From positions 26,745,080 through 26,809,079 of the forward strand of contig NC_088302.1 in NCBI RefSeq assembly GCF_032854445.1: a stretch of 64,000 nucleotides of DNA, given 5' to 3'. Origin of the DNA: Liolophura sinensis (Eukaryota > Mollusca > Polyplacophora > Chitonida > Chitonidae). Below, one piece after another: positions 9,898 to 21,275 of the stretch. Below the pieces are notes generated by a model. That model saw nothing but the letters and a program-made list of their open reading frames with translations, ran no database searches and was not told where the DNA came from. The position numbers were made by a program, and so were the translations under genes. Every line of letters starts with the position of its first letter. The first letter of the stretch is position 1.

Positions 9898-10959
9898 ACA
9901 CCTTGACTGTTTAATGGGATATGTGTTCATGAATAAACAGATGCTCGACTAAATCTTTCCCTGCTGCCTTCATGGTAGGAAGTGTACTTCGTCGATTGTT
10001 GCACAGACGATGGCATTTATATTACCAACATCCAGTCTTTCTAAGAAAATACATAGCAACGATGACGCTGTGACTTGACGTTACCGTATTAACGTGTAGC
10101 AATTATACATCGTCAGATATAGCCATAGTGAGACTGGACCATCTTGTGGAGATAAAACCGATTTTCAAAGACGTTTGACAAAGAAGGAAATGAAATAACA
10201 TTCTATAAACTGATTCAAACTTCTATGCCAAAATAATTTATTTACTACTTTCAAAATATACGCCCTTTGAGGCAACCGTCTGACGGCCTGTTGTGTTTCC
10301 CACGGACCAATCACAAAGATCGTCCAGATGAACCAAACGGACTAAGGTCCATCACTGTGGCGAGTGGAATGAAGTAAAGCTGCCAGGAATGGTAGGTTTG
10401 ATAGATTTTCTAAGAGCAGGAGCATAGGGGTGGGAAGCAAAGCGTCGAGGAACAGTTGAAGGTTTTCTGCACCTGGGGGCTCTGTGAGAGGAAAGGTCGA
10501 CGCGCCATAGTAAGGACCTTCTTGCCACTTTGCCGGCTAGCTGTTCGGTAGTAATCTACTTAATTTGAATTCTGGCGCATACATATGCAGTTCTGGAAAT
10601 TGCTAGTATCTACTCAGTCTGCAACTCCAGTACCCCGAAAAGTAAGAACAGAAAGACCACAGAAAACTCCCAGAAATTCATATTTACCGTTTTTAAAATA
10701 GATTCTGATATACAGGCAGTCACACAAATTCTACACACGCACTCAAACAGAGTATGTCTTACAGAAGCTTTAAACGGTTGGTATTGTCATAAACAAAGTG
10801 TGAGGAAAAACGGGAATGATACCTTTGTATGCTTAACAATTTTGTTATAAAACTGTTCCTTGATTTTGGGGTTGAGTTGAGGACCGATTGAACGATAATT
10901 TGACTAGACTGGCATCGAGACACGCGTGCCTGGTGACGATAAAGCCTTGTCGGTAACCA
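9898..10959. other. Unassigned DNA
   Basis: No repeat or gene recognised. A GC-richer patch at 10.27-10.56 kb has no usable reading frame. Confidence 0.5.
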
Positions 10960-11200
10960 CATCATCTTCACTGGGAATGGCCCTCGGCCAGGCCACGATA
11001 AACCGTCTGTAGTATCAATTAGTGATCATGTAGACCTTAAGAGGGGAAGATCTCAGAGCAGACATCCTCCCGTTATCTCAACTCTAACTGCTTATCCACT
11101 TCACTGATTACCCCCATAAAACCACCGTGTTTGACGCCCCTACACGATTCCAGCTGACGCTGCACTAGCCCGTACAGACGGGCAGAGGCGCTCTACCGGC
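10960..11200 (-). mobile_element. Possible old tRNA-headed SINE
   Basis: Reading the minus strand from 11200, ccggtagagcgcctctgccc resembles a tRNA D-arm/A box, and agctggaatcgtg about 40 bp on is a poor B box. The body (ggggcgtcaaacacggtgg onward) does not match the other SINEs here. There is no clear tail or target duplication, so this is tentative. Confidence 0.28.
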
Positions 11201-12261
11201 ATGTTATATGCTACACCCAAGTGAGGTGTCACCCATTTCAAGAAGTAGTTCTCACACTAAAGCATCATGCTAGGGGTTAGGGGTAATCAACATCAATCTC
11301 AAACTTTCTGCAAGGAATTTAAGAAAGCGATTTGAAATATATCCAAATAATAATGGTTTATACAGAGCATAATACACAAGGCAGTCGTTATTCTGATTTA
11401 TAACACTTGGATATATGTACGTAAAACATACGCGCCATAACTTGGATAAGCAAAAGAAATTCGTTTTACACATCTGTATGTAGAATAAGTAAAAATGCCC
11501 AGTTTGTGTTATCAGTGAATCGACGCGCGGTCTCCGAGGTTTTAACGGCTGTGAACGCTGGCTCCAATACTCATTTTGTACAGTCAGCTTTTGTGACCAG
11601 AGATTAAACGCGCTTACCCTGCGTGGGTAAAATAAGGTTATACATGAGCAGCCGTGCAGAAGGTAATGGTGATGAATGGGATCTAAGGAGTAGGTTGTTA
11701 CAGAGGCTTTGGCAAAGAGGATATTAAGGGGTGTAGTTCATACGATTCTTCCTGCATCCTTCGCTCATCTAATGGAACTGGTTCAAATCTCATTTACGTG
11801 AGTATATACCGCAAAAAACACGGACGCCCAGAAAAGGCCTGGTAAGTCCATAAGCAAATCACACGGTTCCACAGCCGTTAAACATGAACACCATGGTGTT
11901 ACTGACAAGAAAATGAAAAAAAAGAAAAGAAAACCTTCATCTCCATAAATGTTATGGCAGAATCAATATGCGGCTATGTAACTTAGTATGTCGCCCGTGT
12001 ATGACGTATAGAGTTCCTATCCCAAAGCGATCGTTCTTTACAACTGTTAGTTTTCTTTGACCGCCTTAAAATTGCTAACGGCTACAGACGGAGCTAGTCA
12101 ATTGTGACTGCAAGTGCCACCACTCTAAACGCTATATATACAGGAATCTCCCTTCCTTTGCGGCCAAGACACTTATTGTGATTTGTGTGAAGGTGTCTGG
12201 CGAATTGCTCTGGTTCTTTTTAACAATAAATCTGATCCAGTAGTGACCAACAAGTGAAATA
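11201..12261. other. Unassigned DNA
   Basis: Nothing recognised beyond an A/G-rich tract near 11915-11930. Confidence 0.5.
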
Positions 12262-12284
12262 TGTGTGTGTGTCTGTGTATGTGT

Positions 12285-12315
<31 letters not shown>

Positions 12316-12317
12316 GG
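12262..12317 (+). repeat. TG microsatellite running into a 19-base G tract
   Basis: Imperfect (TG)n at 12262-12298 is followed by an uninterrupted G run at 12299-12317. Such tracts are prone to length error in sequencing and can form Z-DNA or G-quadruplex-type structures. Confidence 0.95.
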
Positions 12318-13198
12318 CTCAAGACCAACAATCTACTGAATACAAAGGGTAAATAGATAGATAAAGAGTGTACAAATAACTGTAGTTACATCATGCATGG
12401 TCACGCGTTATGTCAGTATTTCCAAACAATCTATAGACCTGGGAATATACTCGACTTTTTTTGTTAAAGCCGCAAAAGAAAGCCAAACAGCAAAAAAAAA
12501 AAATACCCGTGAGAATGGAAACAGCTAGATAACATGGAGAAGGAATGTAGTGCCCTTGTACTTGTACTTTAGAGCTAAGTGCGTGGTTTATGCACTAGAC
12601 TTGGAGAGCATATTAGATGACCTATGGTCCTAAAATAAAAACTAAAGCTATTCGACCTACGTTTAGCATTGTGACTTTCACTCAGAGGTTTTCTCGTATC
12701 GAGTAATATATTTGGTAGAGACTGGTTCGAGATCGATCGCTGATACCACTTCTATACAATTGCACAGAATAGCCCAGGAGCACCCTGTGGCATATGAAGC
12801 TATCAGTCAAATAATCGAGCCACGGACACGACATTAACAAATACTGATATAACAATTACCTCAGATATGACATGGGCACCTAAATGGCTGACAGGCTCCA
12901 CGGGTCGGAATCTTATCTCCATGTGTTACGGGATCACTCAGGCATAACGGGACTGATTTCAACTCCGCTTTCATTATCGATACACGCTACACCGGCGAAA
13001 TGCACATCCCCGTGATGGAGCACTGCATACGCACGATGCGATAACGCAGCATTGATTTTGCCGGCTGACTAGCATACATGGAGTTCACTTTTAATCAGCG
13101 CCAGTTAGCTGTGTGTTGTACCCTCAGATAGAGTAATTCAAGCACGAAGATGTATGCAGTTGCTAACTACGCTCTAAATGGGCACTGACACACGGAAT
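12318..13198. other. Unassigned DNA
   Basis: No gene or repeat recognised. Confidence 0.5.
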
Positions 13199-13421
13199 GT
13201 GCACAACACGTGCATGATATAGCACAGAGTGCAACTTTTCCTCTAGCCATGAATGTGAACAAACATGTGTGTGATATAGCACAGAGTGCAACTTTTGCTG
13301 TAGCCATGAATGTGAACAAAATGTGTGTGATATAGCACAGAGTGCAACTTTTTGCTGTAGCCATGAATGTGAACAAAATGTGTGTGATATAGCACAGAGT
13401 GCAACTTTTGCTGTAGCCATA
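13199..13421 (+). repeat. 57-bp minisatellite, 4 units
   Basis: The block gatatagcacagagtgcaac starts at 13216, 13273, 13329 and 13386 (periods 57, 56, 57) and is followed by ttttgctgtagccatgaatg and tgaacaaaatgtgtgt. The minus-strand frames of 87 and 96 codons are created by the repetition. Confidence 0.94.
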
Positions 13422-13449
13422 TAGGCCCACAATCTACACGTCATATTCA

Positions 13450-13505
13450 TCAAAGTGAATATTCTTTGGTACTGAGTAATACACCAATCAAATCAATAAA
13501 TAAAT
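13450..13505 (+). mobile_element. SINE 3' tail fragment
   Basis: caaagtgaatattctttggt, actgagtaatacaccaatca, aatcaataaataaat. It matches the SINE tail with several substitutions. Confidence 0.65.
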
Positions 13506-15864
13506 GTGTAGCCCTGAGTATCCATTTACAATATTTTAATGCTTCCAACCTGCTGGAATATTTAAATTTGAGCGGAATGCCACAAAAACATGTAAACAAT
13601 TTTTCTGTCGAACTACATGCAGAGAACATTTTTTGACTAACTTTTTTGCGTAAAAAGATCCTATGTATCCTAATTCGATTTGTGACTGTGAATATAGGTT
13701 AATTTACTGCAGATTCGCTGCTGTTATGGTTTTATGGGCTAAATCTTGTCTGTATGCATCAGACAGAAATAACTGTTAAAAATTGGCGATCATGGCACCG
13801 ATAGGCAGATGCAGGTACGCTCAAAATAATAAAGAGCTGTAAGAAAATATGTTCATGCATTGGGATTCTGTCTGTATCATCAGCAAGGCATTTCCCCTGC
13901 AAATAGGCCAAAACGACACATCTTTGAGTTTGTTTACAGCCTTGAATTTCACGGCAATCCTTTCAACCCAAAATTAAATATTGTTGTGATCTGTCAAAAT
14001 TAAAACCATGAAATCACACGAACCAAGCATTACCTAAGCATTGATTTTATCAAAATCTTTTAAAATAAAATATGGGAAGGCTATTTACCAAGGCATGTAT
14101 ATGTGATTTCTCACATCTCTTACAATTCAGAATTATCTTAAATTATACATGAAATGCTTGCTCTTATTTCTGATATGTAATTTAGTATTCTCAGCCTATA
14201 AATCCAAAAAATAACTTCCTGGCTCTCGTCTGTGGGCCTAAAATGGCTTTAAACTGCTTGCTTCCTGTAGGGATCCAGCGGCCAGTCCGCATATTAAATA
14301 TCATACAGCATATATTGGTTAAATTAAGTACAGGAAGTATTGTATTTATCAACGTGTATGCCATGTGATGAGTGCGATCCGTCTGAACTCTGTTATCTAC
14401 CTTAGCAAGCCCTGTGGAAGTAGCGCAGTTAAATTAGGAACAAATGTGGCAAATGACAAAATCTGATTAAATAACCACAGCATTCGCAAACCCTGGTAGA
14501 ATTCAAACAAGGATAAGCTAGATAAAATCGGCGCACATGAGGTCATATTGATCCAACACAAGGTCAACAATATTTCCCTTCACGTTGCCTTTGTTACAAA
14601 AGGTAAATTTGAATTTTGGAATAGTAGATAAGACATTAACTATATATCAATGAAGTTTCAAACAACCACATTGATCACGTCTCGCCTACTCGTATTTAGA
14701 TGATGGTGTGAACTATACATGCAGCAAGAATTTAGGCCGTCCCAAGTTATCGATTTTACACCTTACATGTTAAGGATTTTCTATAGCAGACACCTTCAAT
14801 CTAAGAGTGTAACACTTATGCTGGCAACTACGAACAGCGTGTTCTCACACCCTGCGGCATAGCTCTGCCATAAGCCTCTGAACATAGATTTTTATTGGAA
14901 AAATTATCACTATATGTCTTTCCCTGTAAATTCCAAAGATTTTACAACAAAATCTACACACAAAAGAAGACTTTAAAATTATTTATTAGCTACACAGCTA
15001 CATTTATGCTCCCCAAACGGTGGTTTAGCGATGAGCCGAAGACAAGATGACTGTGCTCTTAAAAGGGAGTGGATGGAAAACTCTTCCGGCTTGGTCTTTG
15101 GTACACCAAGCCGGAAGGAGTGCCGAAGAGAAAAGAACTGAGTGGTTTATGACTTCCGTTTAGCCACTCTTTGACTGAACATAACTGCCTCGGGTACTGC
15201 GCCAAAATACCGATAGAAAGTTTTAAGGTGGATTAAGGATGCATATATATAGACAGTTGTAGCGCCGACTCAACAGCTTGTTGGAGAATACATTTCTTTT
15301 TAGAGTTTTCAGTCACTTAAATCTAAACTAGTCGTATCATGCTTTTTTTGCCACAAAGAAACCAGCCGGGGCTTGGCACAATGGTAAAGGCTTGCCATGA
15401 TAAATGGTCTTATTCGACACCAAAACGATTGCTGGCAGTCCCTTTAACTATGGTAGCCAACTACAGGAAAATCAACTAGAGGGTTTTAAAACGAGTGTAT
15501 CCATTACGGTGGTTTGGTGATCATTGTTTACACAAGTAAAGATATCAGATTCTGAAATGAAAAAAAAAATGTCTTGCTTTTTTAACACGTCCACATTTTT
15601 AAACCATTTCCCTTTTCTATTGGTATCATACAGGGGATGTACTTTTGATACATCTATGGTTTATAAGCCTACGTATTTCGAAAACAACTTTGATGCATTG
15701 GGACTATGTACAAAACGACGCGCCGTGAGTTTAATTATCTGACACGTGATTACAACGAAATAAAAACACTTTCTTTCCTATCTCTAGTCCAGAAGATGAG
15801 GATCTCTCTATATTAGATTTCTTGATTGAGTGGATGTTGTGTAGATGCATTTTAGATCGTTTGT
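13506..15864. other. Unassigned AT-rich DNA
   Basis: No coding frame above 72 codons and no repeat array. At 15361-15415, ggggcttggcacaatggtaa followed by a poor B-box-like stretch may be an eroded tRNA-like SINE head, but I could not find a tail. At 15085-15120 there is a small inverted match (cttccggcttgg / ccaagccggaag). Confidence 0.45.
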
Positions 15865-16805
15865 GTGTGGGTAGCTATTGTCTAGATCCAGTGGGCTGTG
15901 ATTGCTGTGTACACCATCTTGGATGCTAGTTATTGTGTACACTTTCTGAGTGAATGACTACTGTGTACACATTTTGCACTGGTAGTTACTATGTGAGTCA
16001 GTGAGTACAGTCAGTGAGTCTTGATTGCTGTGTACACCATCTTGGATGCTAGTTATTGTGTACACTCTCTGACTGAATGACTACTGGGTACACATTTTGC
16101 ACTGCTAGATAATATGTAAGTCGCTGAGTCTTAATTGCTATGTACACCATCTGGGTTGCTAGTTATTGTGTACACTTTCTGAATGAATGATTACTGTGTA
16201 CACATTTTAAGCGGGTAGTTATTGTATAAGTTGGTTATTCTTGATTGCTGTGATCACCATGTAGGCTGCTTAGTTATTGCGTACACTTTCTGAGTGAATG
16301 ACTACTGTGTACACATTGCGAGCGGGTATTTACTCTGTAAGTTGGTGATTCTTGATTGCTGTGATCACCATGTAGGTTGCTAGTTATTATGTACACCTTC
16401 TGAGTGAATGTGGCAGGGGAGGGGACTTACTTGCCTTTGGTAGAGCCGTTTCAATGAAGCAGCACTAGATAAAAGAGCGGTGGAAATCCGTCCTGCACAT
16501 TACATGCATCTTAAGGATTCCTTCGTTGTCATATGACTGAAAATTGTTAAGTACGACGTTAAGCCCCCTGCACTCACTCCCTCACGCTGAGTGAATGACA
16601 GTTGTGTACACATTTTGAGCGGGTAGTTACCATGTAAGTCGGTGAGTCTTGATTGCTGTGATCACCATTTAGGCTGCTAGTTATTGCGTACATCTTTTGA
16701 ATCAATGACGGCTGTGTACACATTTTGAACGGGCAGTTACTATGTAAGTCGGTGAGTTTTCATTGCTGTTTTCATTTAGGTTGTTAGCTACTGTGTACAC
16801 CTTCT
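15865..16805 (+). repeat. 110-bp tandem repeat, about 7-8 units, interrupted
   Basis: The marker attgctgtg/a starts at 15901, 16024, 16134, 16244, 16355, 16652 and 16762. Periods are 123, 110, 110, 111, then 297 across an insertion, then 110. Subtracting the 177-bp insertion plus one 10-bp target duplication from 297 gives exactly 110. Each unit contains repeated gtgtacac blocks (tattgtgtacactttctgag, actgtgtacacattttg). Confidence 0.93.
16411..16587 (+). mobile_element. Family B element inserted in the 110-bp array
   Basis: Starts tggcaggggaggggacttac and contains cactagataaaagagcggtg, gaaatccgtcctgca and atgactgaaaattgttaagt, ending acgttaagccccctgcactc and then cactccctcacgc. It is flanked on both sides by tgagtgaatg (16401-16410 and 16588-16597), a perfect 10-bp target-site duplication, so both ends are defined. 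At 177 bp it is 5'-truncated relative to the copy at 36.89 kb. A variable-length 5' end with a constant 3' end favours target-primed reverse transcription, i.e. a SINE-like element. Confidence 0.88.
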
Positions 16806-16928
16806 ATTATTTATTTGATTGCCGTTCTACGCCGTATTCATCAATACATAACATTTACGACAATGGTCAGCATTATGGTGGGCAGAGACCGTGAAAATCT
16901 CATCACGGAGGTTGATGCAAGACCTTAT
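16806..16928 (-). mobile_element. SINE fragment between two arrays
   Basis: tatttatttgattgccgttc, tacgccgtattcatcaatac, then tcagcattatggtgggcaga, followed by a degraded core ending gttgatgcaagacctt. The head half is missing. The 110-bp array ends at its left edge and the 40-bp array begins at its right edge. Confidence 0.78.
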
Positions 16929-16930
16929 GC

Positions 16931-17290
16931 AGAACAGCACAGATACGCAGGGACTTGGAGGCCATTACGCAGAACACCACAGATACACAGGGACTTTGAG
17001 GTCATTATGCAGAACAGCGCAGATACACAGGTCCTTGGAGGCCATTATGCAGAACAGCACAGATACACAGGTCCTTGGGGGTCATTATGCAGAACAGCAC
17101 AGATACACAGGTCCTTGGGGGTCATTACGCAAGAGAGCACAGATACACAGGTCCTTGGGGGCCATTATGCAGAACAGCACAGATACTCAGGTCCATCGAG
17201 GCCATTATACGGAACAGCACAGATACACTGTTGCTTGGAGGCCATTAAGCAGAACAGCACAGATACACAGCCCCTTAAAGACAATTATGC
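16931..17290 (+). repeat. 40-bp minisatellite, 9 units, no indels
   Basis: Unit: agaacagcacagatacacag followed by gtccttggaggccattatgc. Unit starts fall at 16931, 16971, 17011, 17051, 17091, 17131, 17171, 17211 and 17251, exactly 40 bp apart. Since 40 leaves remainder 1 on division by 3, a frame cycles through all three phases every 120 bp. Long plus-strand frames (221 and 180 codons) arise because none of the phases has a stop. Confidence 0.97.
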
Positions 17291-17344
17291 ATATTACTGG
17301 TCGACTGTACATAGTGCCCTGTTTTGCCTTCTGCCTCATTACCG

Positions 17345-17359
17345 TATTGTTTTTGTTTT

Positions 17360-17394
<35 letters not shown>
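17345..17394 (+). repeat. T-rich tract followed by G12
   Basis: ttgtttttgtttttgttttg, then T11, then an uninterrupted G run at 17383-17394. This is the second poly-G tract in the window. Length is likely unreliable. Confidence 0.92.
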
Positions 17395-20300
17395 TTGGGT
17401 TCTGTTCAAAAGATATTTCTAGAAGTAATTTAATATGCTCAAAATACTGTGACGGCGAAAAGAGTCCAGAAAGAGTTTGAAGGGATTTTCTGACTTGTCA
17501 CGCACTTATATTATAATTTGTTCACCATTTCGCCCAAATCTTATCAAATGCGAGAGACATGTCGCCTAGCTGTGGACAAATCACAATATTTCATACAGAC
17601 ATCTCATCGTACAACCATAAAACAGACATGTTTTTCAAAATATGCCCGTTTCTAGTTTCTAGACATCGAAAACACGCTGTCAAATCAGAATAATGTTTAC
17701 AATGACGGGCATTTTACATAAGAATAACCGAGGGACATCATCATAATAGTTCCTACAGAGTGAGGGATAGCTAACAAAATGAGTGTTGCGTGCGACAAGT
17801 AGTTTTTCTTCAACGTTTCCGCCAAGATTTGAAAACCATATCAGAGTGATCATATTTCAGAGTTAGCTAAGTTTTCACTTTAAGCGATTGGTTAATTAAG
17901 CACACCATATGTCAATCTACTCTAATAACACTTACTGAATGTTTAATCGTATTTCTTGTTGTTAAAACAGTTTTCGACATTAGAGATTGTAAATCATTAC
18001 ACAAATTCCCCTCCAGCTCGGTTAGTTATCCAGATAACATTGTCTAGATATATAGCTTAGACAGTTCATCTTCAGGGGACATTTTTTATTCAATGTTGCA
18101 ATAAATTCGTTGCTTTATTGATTAAAAAGCAGAAATCTGTTGATGGAATTGTTCTCCTTGCCCGTGTTCACTGCCATATAAGTTGGTTTCAAAACTTGAG
18201 AACATTGTAAAAGCCACATAACTTGGCTACATGCCCAAAAAAGACAGAGCGTGGTCATCAAAAGTATGTTTAGCTTTCTTTGATTTTGAATTATTTACAT
18301 TTGATGATTTAATGGGGATCAATCTTTTCCAGAAATTCAGAAAAACAAATTAACACCAGAAAACGTGAAAACATTGCCACTTTAACACTTCAGATTTTTC
18401 CCGTCCTTCTTTCCGGTACCAAATAACAGGTCCCAGAGAACAGATATAGTGGTACACAAATTTACACGTTGCTAAACCAAGGGGGCTTGGATTACATGTA
18501 CAAATTCTATACCTACAAATCTGTGCGCTCAATTCTACAAGTTTAGGAAATACACGCGGATAATTGTGCTGAGATAGTTTATTCAACTCGGCAATAATAT
18601 CGAGATCACTTGGTATGAACAACCGACGAACAGCAGCTGAAAATGTTATTTTACCACAAAGTTCATGGACACCGTCTTCGAATTACTTTGAGGATAAAAT
18701 GTTAATGAAGTTGGCTGGTTTATATCTCCTTACTTGGTATAAGTGAGTTCGAAGATGACACTCAGGCTGTCACATTCCCTACAGGCACACGTATAAGAGG
18801 ACTTGACATGTGGAACTATCATAGCAGCGCTATGTTACATTCGGACGAAGACTGGAGAAAAAATATTAAACTTAACCATACCGAAATGCAAGATAGATAT
18901 CAATCAATGTGTCTATACCGCTTTAAAGCATACTATTTAATCCTCGTATTTTATTAGAAATAATTGGTAACCTTGTAGATTCCGTATGGTAACTCCAATA
19001 ACTGTTCAGACCAAGTCATAATTCATCTGAAGAAGCCATCGGTCTCAAGCAAGATACGAAACAATATAACGACATCCCGAGTTCTATCTCCTTTTCGAGC
19101 TGTAAGTAAATGTACGTCAATTTGAAATACGATTGACATGTTATTTGCAGCAATGTTCTGTGGTGGTTAGCTGGAGCAACCAAGACCGTAAACACCGATT
19201 TTGGTTAAATGCCTTTGGTTAAATCCTCAAAAACTTGAAGGGATCTTTCCTAATGACATTGTAGTGGCATGGAAATACGCTGCAAAATGATATTTACGCC
19301 ACAACCTTGTCATGGACCTATAAGTCTTATTCTCCCTTTTTTAATTTCCATATCCTAATGTTGAGATAAGTCAAAACACATCGTTGGTTGTTTCTGTCTT
19401 GTGCTCTTGCTCACCACACTGCTGTTCAAAAGCATTCAGCGGACAAATGGCTGCCAAGGGGACATCTTTTAGGGCTACAAAAGTTTTACCACTTTGTTAC
19501 AGATTTTGTTTACATGTCTGAGCGTCTAGCGGACATTCTGTGACGGAAAATCATTTGACGTGAGAACATGGTCTTGTGCCTAGATTAGTCGTTTAAAGGC
19601 CCAAAGGCCCTCCCCTTCGTCAACCAGGTCGATGTAACTGTCTTTTAAAAACACAGAAATTTTCCTATGCACAATTGTTCAAACTTGTTAAAAATATTAC
19701 TCAGTTGCCGAATGATAGACTGCCCACAGAGTATTATGATTACCTCAGAACTAGTAAACCTGGAAGACAAATTCCATGACGTCTGTACAAAAAACCCTTT
19801 ATTCATTTTTTTAGCCACTTTAGCACATCCATAAATTTTGTGTTTTGGATAACATCGGTTTTTAATAAATTCCTTTGTCTTTTGGAAATAACCAAGATCG
19901 ATACAACTGCCAACAATATTTATTCAACTTTGGATATGAGCATTCTTATGAAGTTTCTTATTTAAAAATTTCATAACCTGGAATGCGCTGTCCCCTTGTT
20001 AAGGACTGGATACTCCCATTGTTTAAAATATAATATTAAAGGGGTCAGCTTTGTCCGGAAACTAACATTACAATCTTAAATTTTAAAAATAAACCCACAC
20101 ATGTGTATTTTCCGTTTTCATAAAATTTTAACTTTGCCTTTTTGACACGCTTGAGGCATAGATTTGTAAATGGACAATTTTCAGCCAAATCTAAATTGAT
20201 CGTGAATTAAATTGCAATACACTATTTCCCAGCCAAAATGATATCAAATTTTTGGGGCAACAAAGTTGATGGTTATGCCAGAAATTTGCCAGGAGCAGTG

Positions 20301-20906
20301 TCATCAATGTATGCTTCAGCGTTTAGGTAAATGTCACAAGCACACCGTAAGGTTATATCCAGTAACTGATAGGCTTATGCATTGCGTGTGACTTTGAAAT
20401 CGTTAATTTTCTTAGGAATTGCGAACGTGAGCTGGAATTACCTCCCAATTTTACATCGGAGAAATGGTACCGTCGTGGCCCACTAAACAATGCAATTGAA
20501 GTTTCCGAGAATGGTAATTTATTTGTGAAAGCGACGATCGTTGTGTGTGGGAGATCGGTGCAAGAAATATTCGGCCAGTGATATCCCTGGAGCTTTGGGT
20601 GAGAGACTGTCAGGAACTAATTATAACTTCTGACCACAGAGGAATTCAACGTTATCTCATTTGCTTAGGAATTGGGATAATATGTTCTCTGATAGTTACT
20701 TTATGTTTGATACAGTCAATTTGACTTTATCTAATTATAGCAATCACTGCGGAAATTTGTACACATAAACTGAGAAAGTCAAAGTGCTCAAGGATCGATG
20801 GATTTCATGTATAAACAAAGTACCAATCATACCAAATTATCCAAAGTAATCCTTAAACTGAACAGCATTGATCAGAGTTAGATTTGGGTAAGCAGACATG
20901 ACAGTT
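17395..20906. other. Gene-poor AT-rich DNA
   Basis: The only frame above 80 codons is a 90-codon minus-strand one (18350-18622) without recognisable features. No tandem or inverted repeat is seen. Clear SINE tails are absent across this 3.5 kb, unlike the flanks. Confidence 0.5.
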
Positions 20907-21275
20907 GTCCGACGTGTCGCAGTATTTTCCTAGATAACGCCCGACAATATTTTCAAAGATAATGCCTGATGTGTTGCAGTAGTTTCGCAGATAACGCCTG
21001 ATGTGGCGCCGTAATTCATAGATAACGCCTGATGTGTCGCAGTATTTCCTAAGATAACGCCCGACGTGTCGCAGTATTTTCCTAGATAACGCCCGACATG
21101 TCGCAGTATTTTCGTAGAGAACACCTGATGTGTCGGGGTATTTTCGCAGATAACGCCTGATGTGTCGCAGTATTTCCTAACATAACGCTCGACATGTCGC
21201 AATATTTTCGTAGATAATGCCTGATGTGTTACAGTAATTGCACAGGTAACGCCTGATGTCTTGCTTTATTTTCGT
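20907..21275 (+). repeat. 32-bp minisatellite, about 11 units
   Basis: Unit: gataacgcctgatgtgtcgc followed by agtattttccta. Unit starts include 20933, 20958, 20990, 21021, 21053, 21085 and 21117 (period 32 with one 25-bp and one 31-bp unit). Two variants alternate in places, 'gcctgatgtg' and 'gcccgacatg/gtg'. The 90-codon minus-strand frame is incidental. Confidence 0.93.

Noticed and set aside
16931-17290. CRISPR-like repeat and spacer pattern
   Set aside because: Every position of the 40-bp unit is conserved, so there are no spacers.
16815-17480. 221-codon plus-strand open frame
   Set aside because: It runs through a SINE fragment, the 40-bp array and a poly-T/G tract. It is open only because the 40-bp unit lacks stops in all three phases.
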